Counted from the stretch's first letter, positions 1 through 9,192 are shown. The stretch is 64,000 bases of DNA from CADCVT01 sp036389485 (GCA_036389485.1 DASVPR010000035.1:124001-188000), one strand, 5' to 3'. The notes: generated from the sequence alone by a model not told the origin. A program made the numbers and translations.

Positions 1-1863
1 GTCGTCCGGCAGGGCCCGCAGACGCGCGAGCACCTCGTCCCGCTTCGCGAGGGCCTCCCGCCGGCCCCGTTCGAAGCGTCGCTCGGCCTCGCCCGGCTCG
101 AAGTTGCGGACGTTGCCCAGCAGCGCGGGGACGAGCGCCGTGGGCCGCTCGCTCCACCGCGGCCGCGTGATGTCGATTTCCCCCACGCAGCGCATGCCGT
201 ACCGGTCGAGGTAGGCCTGCAGCGCGGCGCGCGCCTCGGCGCCGCCCGCGGGCGTTCCGAGGTGGTCGAGCAGGCGCTCGTCCTCGAAGCCGTCGCGCTC
301 CACTCGCTGCAGGAACGCCACGACCTCCGGGTGCGGGCGGATCGCGTCCGCCACGTCGAGCAGCGCCAGGCCCATCTCCGACGTGACGTTGCCGGGGACC
401 GACCGCGTGAGCACGTCGGCCGCGTTCTTCTCGCCGAGCCACGCCTCGAGGCGCTCGTTGAGCCACTCGGCGGCCTGGAACCCGGCCATGATCACGTCCA
501 TGCTGCGCGGGTCGAACAGGACGCGCCGCAGGTCCTCGAAGTCCGCCAGGACAAAGTCGAGCAGCGCCGTCCCCGACTTCGACGCGATCGCGCGGCGGGA
601 GGCCTCGACGGCGGCTTCGGCGCGCTCGACCAGCTCGGCGACGAGCGGGGTGTCGGTCGGTAGCTCGGCGGCGCCCTCGCCCAGGGGCCGGCGGGCCGGC
701 TCCGGCGCCGGCAGCGGCCGGACGACCTCGCGGTCGACGAGCGTCCGCAGCGCATCGCCGATGAGCGGGTCCGACCGGCCGAGCGCGAGGACGCCCGGAC
801 GGCTCGCGGGCGACGCCAGCGCCGAGGTGACGTCGACGAACAGCCGCCCGCCGGCGATCGACATCCGCCGGGGCGTCGTCCGCGCCCAGACGGAGAGGCC
901 GAGGGGCCTCATCGCCTCGGTCATCATCTGCTGGTGCCCCACGGAGACGTACACGTGGAGCTCGCCGTCGTCCTCCGCGGGGACGGGGAACAGCGTGGTG
1001 ATCGGCCGGCTCTGGACGACGGCGACGTCGTCGCCGGCGAGGCACCACTCGATGTCCTGCGGGGCGCCGAAGTGCGCCTCGATCGCCCGGCCGAGATCGA
1101 CGAGCCGCACAACCTGCGCCTCCGTCAGCACCGGCCGCTCGTGCTCGATCCTCCTGGTGAGGAGCGCCCCGTCGCGCACGGTGTAGACGTCCGGCGTCAC
1201 GTGGCCCGCGACGAGCGACTCGCCGAGCCCGCGGACCGCCTCCACGGCGGCGACCTTGCGGTTGGAGGTGACCGGGTCGGCGGTGAACAGCACGCCGGCG
1301 GCGTCGGCCCGCACCAACCGCTGCACGACCACCGCCATGCGGACCTCGTGCCGCTCGAAGCCGTTGCGCAGGCGGTACGTCACCGCCCGCTCCGTGAACA
1401 GCGAGGCCCAGCAGCGCCGCACGTGCTCGACGATCGCCGCCGTCCCGGCCACGTCGAGGTACGAGTCGTGCTGGCCCGCGAACGAGGCGGTCGGGAGGTC
1501 CTCGGCCGTCGCGCTCGACCGCACGGCGTACGCGTCGTCCGCCCCGAGGCGCGCGACGGCGGCGGCGATCTGCGCCGCGACTTCCGCGGGGACGGGGGTC
1601 TTCTCGATGGCCGCACGGACATCGGCGCTGAGCGCGGCGATCGGCGCGCGGTCGTCGGGCCCGAGGCGGGAGAGCCGGTCGAGGAGCGCGCCGAGCCCGG
1701 GCACCTCCGCCATCGCGGTCGCGAAGGCGTCCGTCGTCACGCAGCAGCCGTCCGGCACGCGCACGCCGTCGATGCGCGACAGCTCCCCGAGGCTCGCCGC
1801 CTTCCCGCCGGCGACCGCGATCCGCTCCCGGTCGAGGTCCTTCAGGTCCATCACCAACTGCAT
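1..1863 (-). CDS. rph: Rifamycin-inactivating phosphotransferase, N-terminal part (runs off the left edge)
   Basis: Family enzymes transfer the beta-phosphate of ATP to a rifamycin hydroxyl, inactivating the drug. The 621 codons in the window start at ATG 1863, behind a GGAGGAG ribosome site. Visible are the PEP-synthase-like ATP-grasp fold: GGKAASLGELSRI (about residues 19-31), AVRSSATAEDLP (113-124), DIEW (270-273) and QSRPIT (284-289). The next stretch, with HVYVSVGHQQMM, begins the rifampicin-binding domain typical of RPH rather than PEP synthase. The C-terminal swivelling catalytic-His domain lies off the window. It is the last gene of a long minus-strand run. Alternative: a PEP-utilising enzyme of unknown substrate, but the order and spacing of motifs fit RPH better. 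Confidence 0.85.
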   Translation of the reverse strand, partial: MQLVMDLKDLDRERIAVAGGKAASLGELSRIDGVRVPDGCCVTTDAFATAMAEVPGLGALLDRLSRLGPDDRAPIAALSADVRAAIEKTPVPAEVAAQIAAAVARLGADDAYAVRSSATAEDLPTASFAGQHDSYLDVAGTAAIVEHVRRCWASLFTERAVTYRLRNGFERHEVRMAVVVQRLVRADAAGVLFTADPVTSNRKVAAVEAVRGLGESLVAGHVTPDVYTVRDGALLTRRIEHERPVLTEAQVVRLVDLGRAIEAHFGAPQDIEWCLAGDDVAVVQSRPITTLFPVPAEDDGELHVYVSVGHQQMMTEAMRPLGLSVWARTTPRRMSIAGGRLFVDVTSALASPASRPGVLALGRSDPLIGDALRTLVDREVVRPLPAPEPARRPLGEGAAELPTDTPLVAELVERAEAAVEASRRAIASKSGTALLDFVLADFEDLRRVLFDPRSMDVIMAGFQAAEWLNERLEAWLGEKNAADVLTRSVPGNVTSEMGLALLDVADAIRPHPEVVAFLQRVERDGFEDERLLDHLGTPAGGAEARAALQAYLDRYGMRCVGEIDITRPRWSERPTALVPALLGNVRNFEPGEAERRFERGRREALAKRDEVLARLRALPDD

Positions 1864-1949
1864 CCGGCTCCTCCGCTTCGCTCGCCTGCGGCGGGCGACT
1901 ATGCCGGGTCGATCACGACCTCATGAGGGCGTCGGCTCAGGTATAACGT

Positions 1950-2351
1950 TCAGTCAGGCCACCAGTCGCGCCGACCCTCGACGTCTCCGCGCGGATCCTC
2001 GCCGAGATTGGGCGCGCCGATGACGAGGATCTCGAGCCCCTCCGGCGCGGCCTCGTAGCCGCGCCACGTACCGGGCGGAACGCGCACCGCGTCCCACTCC
2101 TTCAGCTCGACGATCTCGTCGTCGAGCTTCATCCGCCCGCTGCCGCGCACGACCACGTACACCTCCTCCTGCTCGTGGTGCGTGTGGCCGTACGGAAAGC
2201 GATAGCCGGGCGGGAGGCGCTGGTAGCTCAGGCCGGACTGCTCGAGCTCGAGGGCGCGGGTCGCCAAGCGGAACTCGAGGTCCGGCGGGCCGTCGAAGTT
2301 CGAGCCGAGGTCCTCCAGGTCCGCCTTGAGGTTCCTGAGCGTGAATGGCAT
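1950..2351 (-). CDS. Cupin-domain protein
   Basis: A 133-residue single-domain cupin. The first cupin motif is visible as GHTHHEQEEVYVVVRGSG (metal-ligand His/His/Glu at about residues 55-64), and the second half contains the PPGTWRGYEA turn. Small cupins of this type bind a metal and may act as isomerases, dioxygenases or sensors; the substrate cannot be told. ATG 2351 is 10 bases downstream of the nucleotidyltransferase stop (2362), so the two are probably co-transcribed. A longer in-frame reading upstream overlaps that gene and is Arg-rich nonsense, so the internal ATG was chosen. Confidence 0.8.
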   Translation of the reverse strand: MPFTLRNLKADLEDLGSNFDGPPDLEFRLATRALELEQSGLSYQRLPPGYRFPYGHTHHEQEEVYVVVRGSGRMKLDDEIVELKEWDAVRVPPGTWRGYEAAPEGLEILVIGAPNLGEDPRGDVEGRRDWWPD

Positions 2352-2361
2352 GGGCGCGATC

Positions 2362-3117
2362 CTACGGTGGCCCGGCCAGGTCGGCGAGCCGCTGCGCGAC
2401 GGTCTCGGCCGTCGCCAGCCGCGCGTTCCTTGCCTCGTGCAGCAGCTCTCGGACCGCCGCCGCGAGCGCGCCGCGCAGCGCGTCGCGATCGAGCGAGCGG
2501 ACGTGCGTCCCGGCGAAGAGCTCGAGGATGTCCGCCGGCAGGTCGTCGTACCCGCGCGCCTGGACGGCGGGCAGGCCGCAGCGGAGGCAGGCGAGCGTGA
2601 GTGCGCGGTCCCGGACGGCGCCGACGTAGTGCTCGGCCTGCCACACGCGCCCGCGCTCGATGCACGCGCGCGCGTGCAGGCCGTAGACGACGCCCCACCC
2701 GAACAGGTCCTCCGCCGCCGGCGGCTCACGCGCCCTGGCCGCCTCGGACTGCGCCGTCCGCCCGAACAGCAGCCGGAACCTCGGGCTCGTGGGGGCGAAC
2801 TGCGCCGCCGGCGTCAGCGACAGGTCGAGCTGAAGAGCGTCCGGTAGCAGGAAGACGCGGTAGATCGTCGGCCCGGACTCGAGGTCGACGAGCTGGACCG
2901 CCGCCGACTCGTCGCTCAGCTTGCGCGTCCACTCGTCGAGCACCTCACGAACGTCCACGCCGTCGGCGACCGCGAACGTGAGGTCGAGGTCCGAGAACCG
3001 ATCGCCGCCGCCGACGGCGAGCGAGCCGACCACCGCTCCGGCGACGACCCGCGGGTCCTGCTCGGCCAGCGCGAGCACGCGTTCGCGAAGGGCGTCCCGT
3101 TGCTCGACGGTGAACAC
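2362..3117 (-). CDS. Nucleotidyltransferase-fold protein
   Basis: 251 residues, GTG start at 3117. The N-terminal third has the minimal nucleotidyltransferase signature: VVGSLAVGGGDRFSDLDL (about residues 29-46), with helix-GS and paired Asp residues for two metals, then a distal Asp in VQLVDL. The C-terminal two thirds is helical, as in streptomycin or aminoglycoside adenylyltransferase-like proteins. It may transfer a nucleotide to a small molecule or protein. The substrate is unknown, and resistance activity is only a possibility suggested by the nearby rifamycin phosphotransferase. It is followed closely by the cupin gene. Confidence 0.8.
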   Translation of the reverse strand: MFTVEQRDALRERVLALAEQDPRVVAGAVVGSLAVGGGDRFSDLDLTFAVADGVDVREVLDEWTRKLSDESAAVQLVDLESGPTIYRVFLLPDALQLDLSLTPAAQFAPTSPRFRLLFGRTAQSEAARAREPPAAEDLFGWGVVYGLHARACIERGRVWQAEHYVGAVRDRALTLACLRCGLPAVQARGYDDLPADILELFAGTHVRSLDRDALRGALAAAVRELLHEARNARLATAETVAQRLADLAGPP

Positions 3118-3139
3118 GACCGGGCGGATCGTCAGCGCC

Positions 3140-3424
3140 TCAGCGCACGAGCTGCATGCCGATCAGCTCGTACGTGCAGGTCCCGCTCTCGACCGCCGGA
3201 TCGTGGTGCACGATCTCCTGCGCCCGCTCCTCGCCGTCGACGTCGAGCAGCCCGAGCCCCCACGGGTCGTCCGGGTGGAGCACCGGGCCGAACGCGATCG
3301 CCACGTCGCGGTCGAGGAGGTCCTTCCAGTAGCCGACGTGGCGTTGCATCACGTCGGCCTCGTCGGCGCTCATGTCCTGGGAGAAGCTCGGTCGCGGCGG
3401 AAGCAGGCGGTAGAGGAAGGCCAT
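3140..3424 (-). CDS. YciI-family protein
   Basis: 94 residues, ATG at 3424. The protein matches the YCII ferredoxin-like dimer fold: MAFLYRLLPP strand, then HVGYWKDLLDRDVAIAFGPV, with the conserved His and the FGPV/DDPWG turn around residues 29-55, and a C-terminal strand ending IGMQLVR. YciI proteins are small putative enzymes, sometimes fused to sigma factors or linked to dehalogenation; no substrate can be assigned. It lies 22 bases upstream of the nucleotidyltransferase, with the ABM-like gene before it. Confidence 0.8.
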   Translation of the reverse strand: MAFLYRLLPPRPSFSQDMSADEADVMQRHVGYWKDLLDRDVAIAFGPVLHPDDPWGLGLLDVDGEERAQEIVHHDPAVESGTCTYELIGMQLVR

Positions 3425-3534
3425 GTCAGTACCTCGGGTCGTCGACAGATCGAGGGCATGGTCGGGACCCCGCCTGAGAAGAACCTAAGAGGTGAGGGGG
3501 CCGCGGCGGACGCGGCCCGCCTCGGTGGAACGCG

Positions 3535-3828
3535 TCAGGCGGTCGCGGTCTCCGGACGCCTCTGCAGCTCGTGCACCTCGTGGACCTCGGGCTCCCCGTG
3601 CGGGATGCCGACCTCGTCGAGGATCGGCAGCAGATGCTCGGCGAAGGCCCGGAACTGCTCCTCGGAGTCCCAGATCTCGCTGACCCGCATGTCGCCCTCC
3701 TCCCCGAAGAGCACGTGCATCTCCATGCCCTCGGGCGGCCAGTTGCCGGCACCCTCCATGCGGCGACTCACCTCGTCGTACTGCTCCCGCGTCAGGCCCT
3801 TCGGCTGATGCCGCACAACGATGCTCAT
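3535..3828 (-). CDS. Small ABM/dimeric alpha-beta barrel-like protein
   Basis: 97 residues with ATG 3828 preceded by GGGAGG at good spacing. The sequence starts MSIVVRHQPKGLTREQYDEV, continues with HVLFGEEGDMRVSEIWDSEEQF, and reads as a ferredoxin-like alpha+beta barrel resembling antibiotic-biosynthesis-monooxygenase or heme-degrading small proteins. The strand with VSEIWDSEEQFRAF is the usual ABM hallmark. Function beyond the fold is unknown. There are about 110 bases between it and the downstream YciI gene, so they may or may not share a transcript. Confidence 0.7.
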   Translation of the reverse strand: MSIVVRHQPKGLTREQYDEVSRRMEGAGNWPPEGMEMHVLFGEEGDMRVSEIWDSEEQFRAFAEHLLPILDEVGIPHGEPEVHEVHELQRRPETATA

Positions 3829-3895
3829 GGCATACCTCCCTCGCGTTGGGACCGACGCTACGCCCCCCGCGCGCGCCCCGCAAGGCGCCCGCGGG

Positions 3896-4792
3896 TCAGA
3901 GCAGGCCGCGGAAGAGCTCGACCGTGCGCTCGGCGGCCGCCCCGCAGCTGGGGACGGTCGCGCCGAAGCCGAAGAAGCCGTGGATGAGGCCGGGGAACTG
4001 CTCGTGCTCGACCCGCACGCCCGCCTCGCGCAGCGCGGCGGCGTAGGCGTTCCCCTCGTCGCGCAGCGGGTCGTACTCGGCGGTGACGACGACCGCCGCC
4101 GGCAGCCCCGCGAGGTCGCCGTCGAGAGGGGAGAGGCGCGGGGCGCGGCGGTCCGGGACGTCGGCGGTGTAGTGCCCGTCGAAGTACCTCATGTCCTCGG
4201 CGGTGAGGAAGTAGCCGTCGGCGTTCTCGGTGCGCGACGGGTACCTCCCCCAGGCGTCCGGCTCGTGGTCGACGACCGGGTAGATCAGCAGCTGCGCGAC
4301 GAGCCGGTCGCGGAGCTCCTGCGCGACGATCGCCGCGAGGTTGCCTCCCGCGCTGTCGCCGCCGACCGCCACGCGGTCGAAGCGGCCGAGCGCCCACTCC
4401 GTCGCCGCCACGCTGTCCTCGACGCCGGCCGGCCACGGCGCCTCGGGGGCGAGGCGGTAGTCGACGCTCACGACCCGCGCCCCCGACCACCGGCAGAGGT
4501 TGCGGACCTGCGTGTCGTGCGTGTCGATCGACCCGATGACGAACCCGCCGCCATGGAAGTACACGACGGTCGCGACGGCCTGCCCCTCGGGCTCGTAGAC
4601 GCGCAGCGGGACCGGCCCGTCGGCGACGTCCTCCACCGACCCGACCTCCGGCACCTGGTCGGGCGAGCGGAAGTCGATGGTCAGGCGCCGGAACGCCTCG
4701 CGCGCCTGCTGCGGCGTGCCTTGCGCGAGCGATCCGACGCCGATCTGCTGCAGGGTGACCAGAAGCTGCTGGACGTCGGGGGCGAGCGGCAC
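3896..4792 (-). CDS. Alpha/beta hydrolase, hormone-sensitive-lipase family esterase
   Basis: 298 residues from GTG 4792, 11 bases after the glycosyltransferase stop. The HSL family is identified by the oxyanion-hole motif YFHGGGFVIGS (about residues 75-85), the nucleophile elbow GGDSAGGNLAA (Ser at about 147), the catalytic Asp in VTAEYDPLRDEG and the catalytic His in PGLIHGFFGF. Members hydrolyse short-chain acyl esters. Upstream in-frame codons continue into a low-complexity reading that overlaps the preceding gene, so this start is preferred. The natural substrate is unknown. Confidence 0.88.
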   Translation of the reverse strand: MPLAPDVQQLLVTLQQIGVGSLAQGTPQQAREAFRRLTIDFRSPDQVPEVGSVEDVADGPVPLRVYEPEGQAVATVVYFHGGGFVIGSIDTHDTQVRNLCRWSGARVVSVDYRLAPEAPWPAGVEDSVAATEWALGRFDRVAVGGDSAGGNLAAIVAQELRDRLVAQLLIYPVVDHEPDAWGRYPSRTENADGYFLTAEDMRYFDGHYTADVPDRRAPRLSPLDGDLAGLPAAVVVTAEYDPLRDEGNAYAAALREAGVRVEHEQFPGLIHGFFGFGATVPSCGAAAERTVELFRGLL

Positions 4793-4803
4793 GGCGCCGA
4801 AGG

Positions 4804-6021
4804 CTATGCGCCGGCGCGCGGGCGCGTCGCGGCCAGCCCGCCCGCCGCGAGCAGGAGGAGGAACGGGTCGACGGGCGCGCGGTAGCGGGGCGAGCCGAGG
4901 AGCGGGACGACCGCGACGAGCAGGAGTGCGGGGAACAGCCACAGCCAGAGCGGCTCGAGGCGGCGCAGCCGCCATGCCCCGACCGTGGCGGCGACGACGA
5001 GCAGCCAGACCGAGACCTGCACGACCGGCCGCCATGGCTTCGCGATCCCCATCTCGCGGTGGGCGACCCCGGACACGAACGCGTGGCCGGGGCCGATCTC
5101 GAACATCCGCAGCGTGTTGAGGCCGATCGCGTCGGTGACGTGCCTCGGGTTCGCGCGCGCGAAGTCGACCGCCCGGCGGCGCAGCGAGCCGTCGACCTCC
5201 GCCTCGGTGACCCCCGGCCGGCGGAAGAGGCCCGCGAACGCCGGGACCTGCTCCGGCACGCGCCAGGCGGCCTGGAAGTCGTCGTTGCGCGCGGCCTCCT
5301 CGTTCCACTGGCCGGCGAGCGTGTAGCCGCCCTGCGTGCCGAGCGGGCGGAACGCGTCGAGGGCGTCGAGGTTGCGCAACGTCCACGGCACGAGCGTGAC
5401 CGCGAACGCGGCCAGCACAGCCGCGACCACCGCCGGGCGCCGCAGCGGGACGAGCGCCACCACCGCGGCAACGAGCAGCAGCGCGCCGTTCGATCGGGTC
5501 AGCGCGGCCACCCCGAGCACGACCCCCAACGCGACGGCGACCGCCACCCGCGGCCGCTCGCGGAGCGAGAGCAGCAGCAGCACGGCGCCGAGCACGAGGG
5601 GCACGAAGAGGTTCTCGGAGAGCAGCGACGCGCTCAGCCAGACGAGCGGCGGGAAGACCGCGGCGGCCCCCGCGGCCCACAGACCCGCGCGCCGGCCGAA
5701 CAGCCGCAGCCCGATGGCGTAGACGAGCAGGACGCTCAGCGTCCCGAGCAGGACGCCGGCGAGCCGCGCGGCGTTGACCTTCACGCCCGCCACCTCGTAC
5801 ACAGCGCCGACGAGGTAGGGATACGCGGGCGGTCGCAGCGCGCTCGCGCCGCCCGGCTCCGCGAACCCGCTCGGTGGGTACGTGCCGGCCGTCGCGAGGG
5901 ACACCCCGTGCGCGTGGTAGTCCGCCGGGTCGCCCCAGGGCTGCGCGTCCCACGTCCCGGCGACGGCCGCGGCCCGCAGCACGAGCGCGAGGACGAGGAT
6001 CCCCGCTAGCAGGCGCCCCAC
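4804..6021 (-). CDS. Membrane glycosyltransferase, GT39/PMT-like (ArnT superfamily)
   Basis: 405 residues from GTG 6021, overlapping the end of the nuclease gene by 16 bases. Many hydrophobic helices are visible. The first is LLAGILVLALVLRAAAVAG, followed by a loop with DPADYHAHG holding the acidic pair used by polyprenyl-phosphate-sugar-dependent GT-C enzymes, then RPPAYPYLVGAVY. Such enzymes move a sugar from a lipid carrier to lipid or protein on the outer face of the membrane. The acceptor is unknown. Start choice is moderate: upstream in-frame sequence lies inside the nuclease gene. Confidence 0.78.
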   Translation of the reverse strand: MGRLLAGILVLALVLRAAAVAGTWDAQPWGDPADYHAHGVSLATAGTYPPSGFAEPGGASALRPPAYPYLVGAVYEVAGVKVNAARLAGVLLGTLSVLLVYAIGLRLFGRRAGLWAAGAAAVFPPLVWLSASLLSENLFVPLVLGAVLLLLSLRERPRVAVAVALGVVLGVAALTRSNGALLLVAAVVALVPLRRPAVVAAVLAAFAVTLVPWTLRNLDALDAFRPLGTQGGYTLAGQWNEEAARNDDFQAAWRVPEQVPAFAGLFRRPGVTEAEVDGSLRRRAVDFARANPRHVTDAIGLNTLRMFEIGPGHAFVSGVAHREMGIAKPWRPVVQVSVWLLVVAATVGAWRLRRLEPLWLWLFPALLLVAVVPLLGSPRYRAPVDPFLLLLAAGGLAATRPRAGA

Positions 6022-6476
6022 AGGCCCCGCCCGGCCGCGCGCGCCTCCCGCTGCGCGCGCAGGAGCAGATCGACATGCCGCACGTTCGGCGGGAACGTCG
6101 CGACGCTCGCAAACCCGCGCCGCACCATCTCCTCGTTGACGAAGAGGTCGCCGCGGTAGACGTACGCCAGCAGCCGCCGGTACCGGTCGCGCTTCTCGAC
6201 GTCGAGCACGAGCCGCACCTGCCGCGCCTCGACCAGCCGCCTCATCTCCGCGCTCGCCTCGCGCGCGAAGCACTCCACCGGCGTGCCCGGCTTGACGCTC
6301 TCCGGCGTGTCGATCCCGATCAGCCGCACGCGCTCGTCGCCGTCCACGACCAGCGTGTCGCCGTCGACGACCCGCGTGACCCACCCGGCGGACTCCGCCG
6401 GGCCGGCGTCCCGGTCCGCCGCCTCGCATCCGCCCAGCGCCGCGGCGGCCAAGAGGAGGACGACGGTCCTGCGCAC
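6006..6476 (-). CDS. Thermonuclease (SNase-like) lipoprotein
   Basis: 156 residues, GTG 6476. The N-terminus is a lipoprotein signal ending in a LGGC lipobox (Cys at about 17). The staphylococcal-nuclease fold follows: VVDGDTLVVDGDERVRLIGIDTPES (metal Asp and first Arg), then EKRDRYRRLLAYVY (second catalytic Arg) and the end motif AAGRGLWG. It should be a calcium-dependent extracellular DNase/RNase tethered to the membrane. The stop overlaps the following glycosyltransferase start. Confidence 0.88.
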   Translation of the reverse strand: MRRTVVLLLAAAALGGCEAADRDAGPAESAGWVTRVVDGDTLVVDGDERVRLIGIDTPESVKPGTPVECFAREASAEMRRLVEARQVRLVLDVEKRDRYRRLLAYVYRGDLFVNEEMVRRGFASVATFPPNVRHVDLLLRAQREARAAGRGLWGAC

Positions 6477-6501
6477 GCGCGCAGGCTACGTGCGCGAGCG
6501 G

Positions 6502-6891
6502 TCAGGGCCGGTGCCGGTCCACGATCCGGTTGAGCCTGCTCAACAGGTTCGCGAGCCGCCGTGGGATCTCCGCGCCGGTCTCGACCCGGACGGTCCGCCC
6601 GGCGTGCGTGACCGTCTCGGTGGTGCCGTCGGAGACGCGCGCCTCGGGCTCGTACGCCGGCTGCAGCGTCGCGAACCGCGCACGGCGCACGGCGACGACC
6701 AGCCGCCGCCGGACCCGCGGCGCCAGCCGGAACCGCCGCGTCTCGCCGCGCGAGCTCAACGTCGCACGGCCGTCGCGCCGGACGACGAGGTCGTCGTCGA
6801 ACCCGATGAGCCCGCCCGTGAGGTGGTACGAGACGAGCGGCGCAGCGGTCGCCGGCGCGGCGGTCGGAGCGGCGACCGCCACGGCCAGCAC
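6502..6891 (-). CDS. Secreted hypothetical protein
   Basis: 129 residues from GTG 6891. An Ala/Val-rich hydrophobic N-terminus ends near PATAAP, consistent with a Sec signal; in-frame hydrophobic codons extend a few residues further upstream, so the true start may overlap the aldolase stop. The mature part has a beta-rich look (LVSYHLTGGLIGFDDDLVV and a C-terminal Arg-rich helix NLLSRLNRIVD). This resembles small secreted proteins common in soil Actinobacteria that bear no known catalytic motif. Function unknown. It sits between aldolase and nuclease genes on the same strand. Confidence 0.65.
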   Translation of the reverse strand: MLAVAVAAPTAAPATAAPLVSYHLTGGLIGFDDDLVVRRDGRATLSSRGETRRFRLAPRVRRRLVVAVRRARFATLQPAYEPEARVSDGTTETVTHAGRTVRVETGAEIPRRLANLLSRLNRIVDRHRP

Positions 6892-6910
6892 CGCGACGAT
6901 GAGCCCGGTC

Positions 6911-8002
6911 CTAGGCGACCGTGACCTCCGGCGAGAGGTAGACGTCCTGGATCGCGTTGAGCAGGGCGATCCCCTCGTCCATCGGGCGCTGGAAGGCCTT
7001 GCGCCCGCTGATGAGGCCCATGCCGCCGGCGCGCTTGTTGATGACCGCGGTCTTGACTGCCTCCTGCAGGTCCGTCTCGCCGGACGACGCGCCGCCGCTG
7101 TTGATGAGGCCCGCGCGCCCGAGGTAGCAGTTGATGACCTGGTAACGGGTCAAATCAATGGGGTGGTCGGTGGTGAGCTTCTCGTCGACCAGCTTGTGCG
7201 TCTTGCCGTACGCGCCGTTCAGGCCGCTGACCGCCGCGTAGCCGCCGCGGTTCTCCGGCAGCTTCTGCTTGATGATGTCCGCCTCGATCGTCACGCCGAG
7301 GTGGTTGGCCTGGCCGGTCAGGTCGGCGGCGAGGTGGTAGTCGGTGCCCTCGATCTTGAACTTCGAGTTGCGCAGGTAGCACCACAGCACGGTGAACATC
7401 CCGAGCCGGTGGGCCTCCTCGAACGCCTCGGCGACCTCGACGATCTGCCGCGACGACTGCTCGGAGCCGAAGTAGATCGTCGCGCCCACGCCCGCGGCGC
7501 CGAGCTCCCACGCCCGCTTGACCGACGCGAACATGATCTGGTCGAACTCGTTCGGGTAGGTCAGGAGCTGGTTGTGGTTCAGCTTCACGATGAAGGGGAA
7601 CTTGTGCGCCCACTTGCGGCTGACCGCTCCGAGCACGCCGATCGTGGAGGCGAACGCGTTGCACCCACCCTCCACCGCGAGGTGGACGAGGTTCTCGGGG
7701 TCGAAGTAGATGGGGTTCGGCGCGAAGCTCGCGCCGCCGGAGTGCTCGATGCCCTGGTCGACGGGCAGGATCGAGACGTAGCCCGTCCCGGAGAGGCGCC
7801 CGCTGTTGAGCAGCCACTGCAGGTTGCGCAGCACGTTCGTCGGCCGGTCGGAGTCGACGAACACACGGTCGACGAAGTCCGGGCCGGGCAGATGAAGCTG
7901 GGAGGAGGGGAAGGTCTCGCACTCGTGGGTGAGCAGGCTCTGGGCGTCATCCCCGAGCAGCTCCTCGAGGCGTGAAGTGGTCATGTCCGCGGTCGTTGCC
8001 AT
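6911..8002 (-). CDS. Class I fructose-bisphosphate aldolase (FbaB/DhnA type)
   Basis: 363 residues, ATG 8002. It cleaves fructose-1,6-bisphosphate to two triose phosphates through a Lys Schiff base. Family features: LPVDQGIEHSGG (about residues 79-90), FIVKLNHNQ, GATIYFGSEQS, and the phosphate-binding ends LINSGGASSGE and GGMGLISGRKAFQRP. Length fits the bacterial archaeal-like FbaB group, not the metal-dependent class II enzyme. It is the first gene of the leftward run and diverges from the GCS2 ligase; the 41-base gap must hold both promoters. Confidence 0.9.
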   Translation of the reverse strand: MATTADMTTSRLEELLGDDAQSLLTHECETFPSSQLHLPGPDFVDRVFVDSDRPTNVLRNLQWLLNSGRLSGTGYVSILPVDQGIEHSGGASFAPNPIYFDPENLVHLAVEGGCNAFASTIGVLGAVSRKWAHKFPFIVKLNHNQLLTYPNEFDQIMFASVKRAWELGAAGVGATIYFGSEQSSRQIVEVAEAFEEAHRLGMFTVLWCYLRNSKFKIEGTDYHLAADLTGQANHLGVTIEADIIKQKLPENRGGYAAVSGLNGAYGKTHKLVDEKLTTDHPIDLTRYQVINCYLGRAGLINSGGASSGETDLQEAVKTAVINKRAGGMGLISGRKAFQRPMDEGIALLNAIQDVYLSPEVTVA

Positions 8003-8043
8003 GGTCTGAACGGTACTCCGACGGGTACCTTTCCGCCGCGCCT

Positions 8044-9159
8044 ATGGAGCACAACTTCACGTCCGCCGGCTACACCATCGGCATCGAAGAGGAGCTGATG
8101 ATCGTCGACGCCGAGACGCTGGCGCTGACGAGCGGGATCGAGCAGCTGCTCACCGAGGGCGAGGGCCGCGTGAAGCCCGAGCTGATGGAGTCCGTGTGCG
8201 AGATCGCGACCTCGCCGTGCCGCGACGTCGACGAGGCGGGCGCGGAGCTGGCCGAGCTGCGGCGGCACGTCTGCCGGCGCGCCGAGGATCACAACCTCGG
8301 GATCGGCTCGGCGGGCACGCACCCGTTCTCGAAGTGGGAGGACCAGCGGATCGCCCAGCGGCCGCGCTACCGCGACCTCATCGAGTCGCTCCGGTTCGTC
8401 GCGCGGCAGGAGCTGATCTTCGGGATGCACGTGCACATCGGCCTCGACGACGCGGACAAGGCGATCCACGTCGCGAACGGGATGCGCGTGCACCTGCCGG
8501 TCCTGCTCGCGCTGTCGGCCAACTCGCCGTTCTGGCAGGGCACGCACACCGGCCTGCAGTCGGCGCGCACGCCGATCTTCCGGGCGTTCCCGCGCGTCGG
8601 GGTCCCGCCGGCGTACCGCGACTGGGACGACTACGAGGCCCGCATCGGCTTCATGGTCGACTCGGGCGTGATGGAGGACTACACGTACCTCTGGTACGAC
8701 GTCCGCCCGCACCCGAAGCTCGGCACCGTGGAGATCCGCGTCTGCGACTCCCAGACGCGCGTCGAGCACACGCTCGGGCTGGCGGCGTTCATCCAGGCGA
8801 TGGTGCGCGAGCTGGCCGAGCACTTCGAGGCCGGCGCGACGCTGTCGGACTACCCGTGGGAGATGCTCGACGAGAACAAGTGGCTCGCGGCGCGGCACGG
8901 CCTGAGCGGGGACCTGATCGACCTTCCTGCGCGCGAGCGCGTCCCCAGCACGGAGCTGGCGCGGCGCCTCCTCGACCGGCTGATCGACCACGCCCAGGAC
9001 CTCGGCGCCGCCGACCACTTCGAGGCGCTCGAGGACGTCCTCGCCCGCGGCAACGGCGCCCACCGGCAGCGGGTGGTCTTCGAGGCCAACCACGACCTGC
9101 GCGAGGTCATGGCGGAGATCGTCGCGGCCACGACGCCCGCGGCGCCGGATCCCGCCTGA
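8044..9159 (+). CDS. Carboxylate-amine ligase, YbdK/GCS2 family
   Basis: 371 residues from ATG 8044. GCS2-family ATP-dependent ligases join an amino group to a gamma-carboxylate (glutamate-cysteine ligase-like). Seen are GIEEELMIVD (about residues 11-20), the Glu-rich metal site ELMESVCEIAT, MHVHIGLDD (nucleotide and metal site), SANSPFW and TVEIRVCDSQT. The length matches the YbdK subfamily, whose in vivo substrate is generally uncertain, though EgtA in ergothioneine synthesis belongs to a related group. No ergothioneine genes lie nearby. Confidence 0.87.
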   Translation: MEHNFTSAGYTIGIEEELMIVDAETLALTSGIEQLLTEGEGRVKPELMESVCEIATSPCRDVDEAGAELAELRRHVCRRAEDHNLGIGSAGTHPFSKWEDQRIAQRPRYRDLIESLRFVARQELIFGMHVHIGLDDADKAIHVANGMRVHLPVLLALSANSPFWQGTHTGLQSARTPIFRAFPRVGVPPAYRDWDDYEARIGFMVDSGVMEDYTYLWYDVRPHPKLGTVEIRVCDSQTRVEHTLGLAAFIQAMVRELAEHFEAGATLSDYPWEMLDENKWLAARHGLSGDLIDLPARERVPSTELARRLLDRLIDHAQDLGAADHFEALEDVLARGNGAHRQRVVFEANHDLREVMAEIVAATTPAAPDPA

Positions 9160-9192
9160 ACGGCGCTCCCAGCCGCGTATCATCGATGGGGC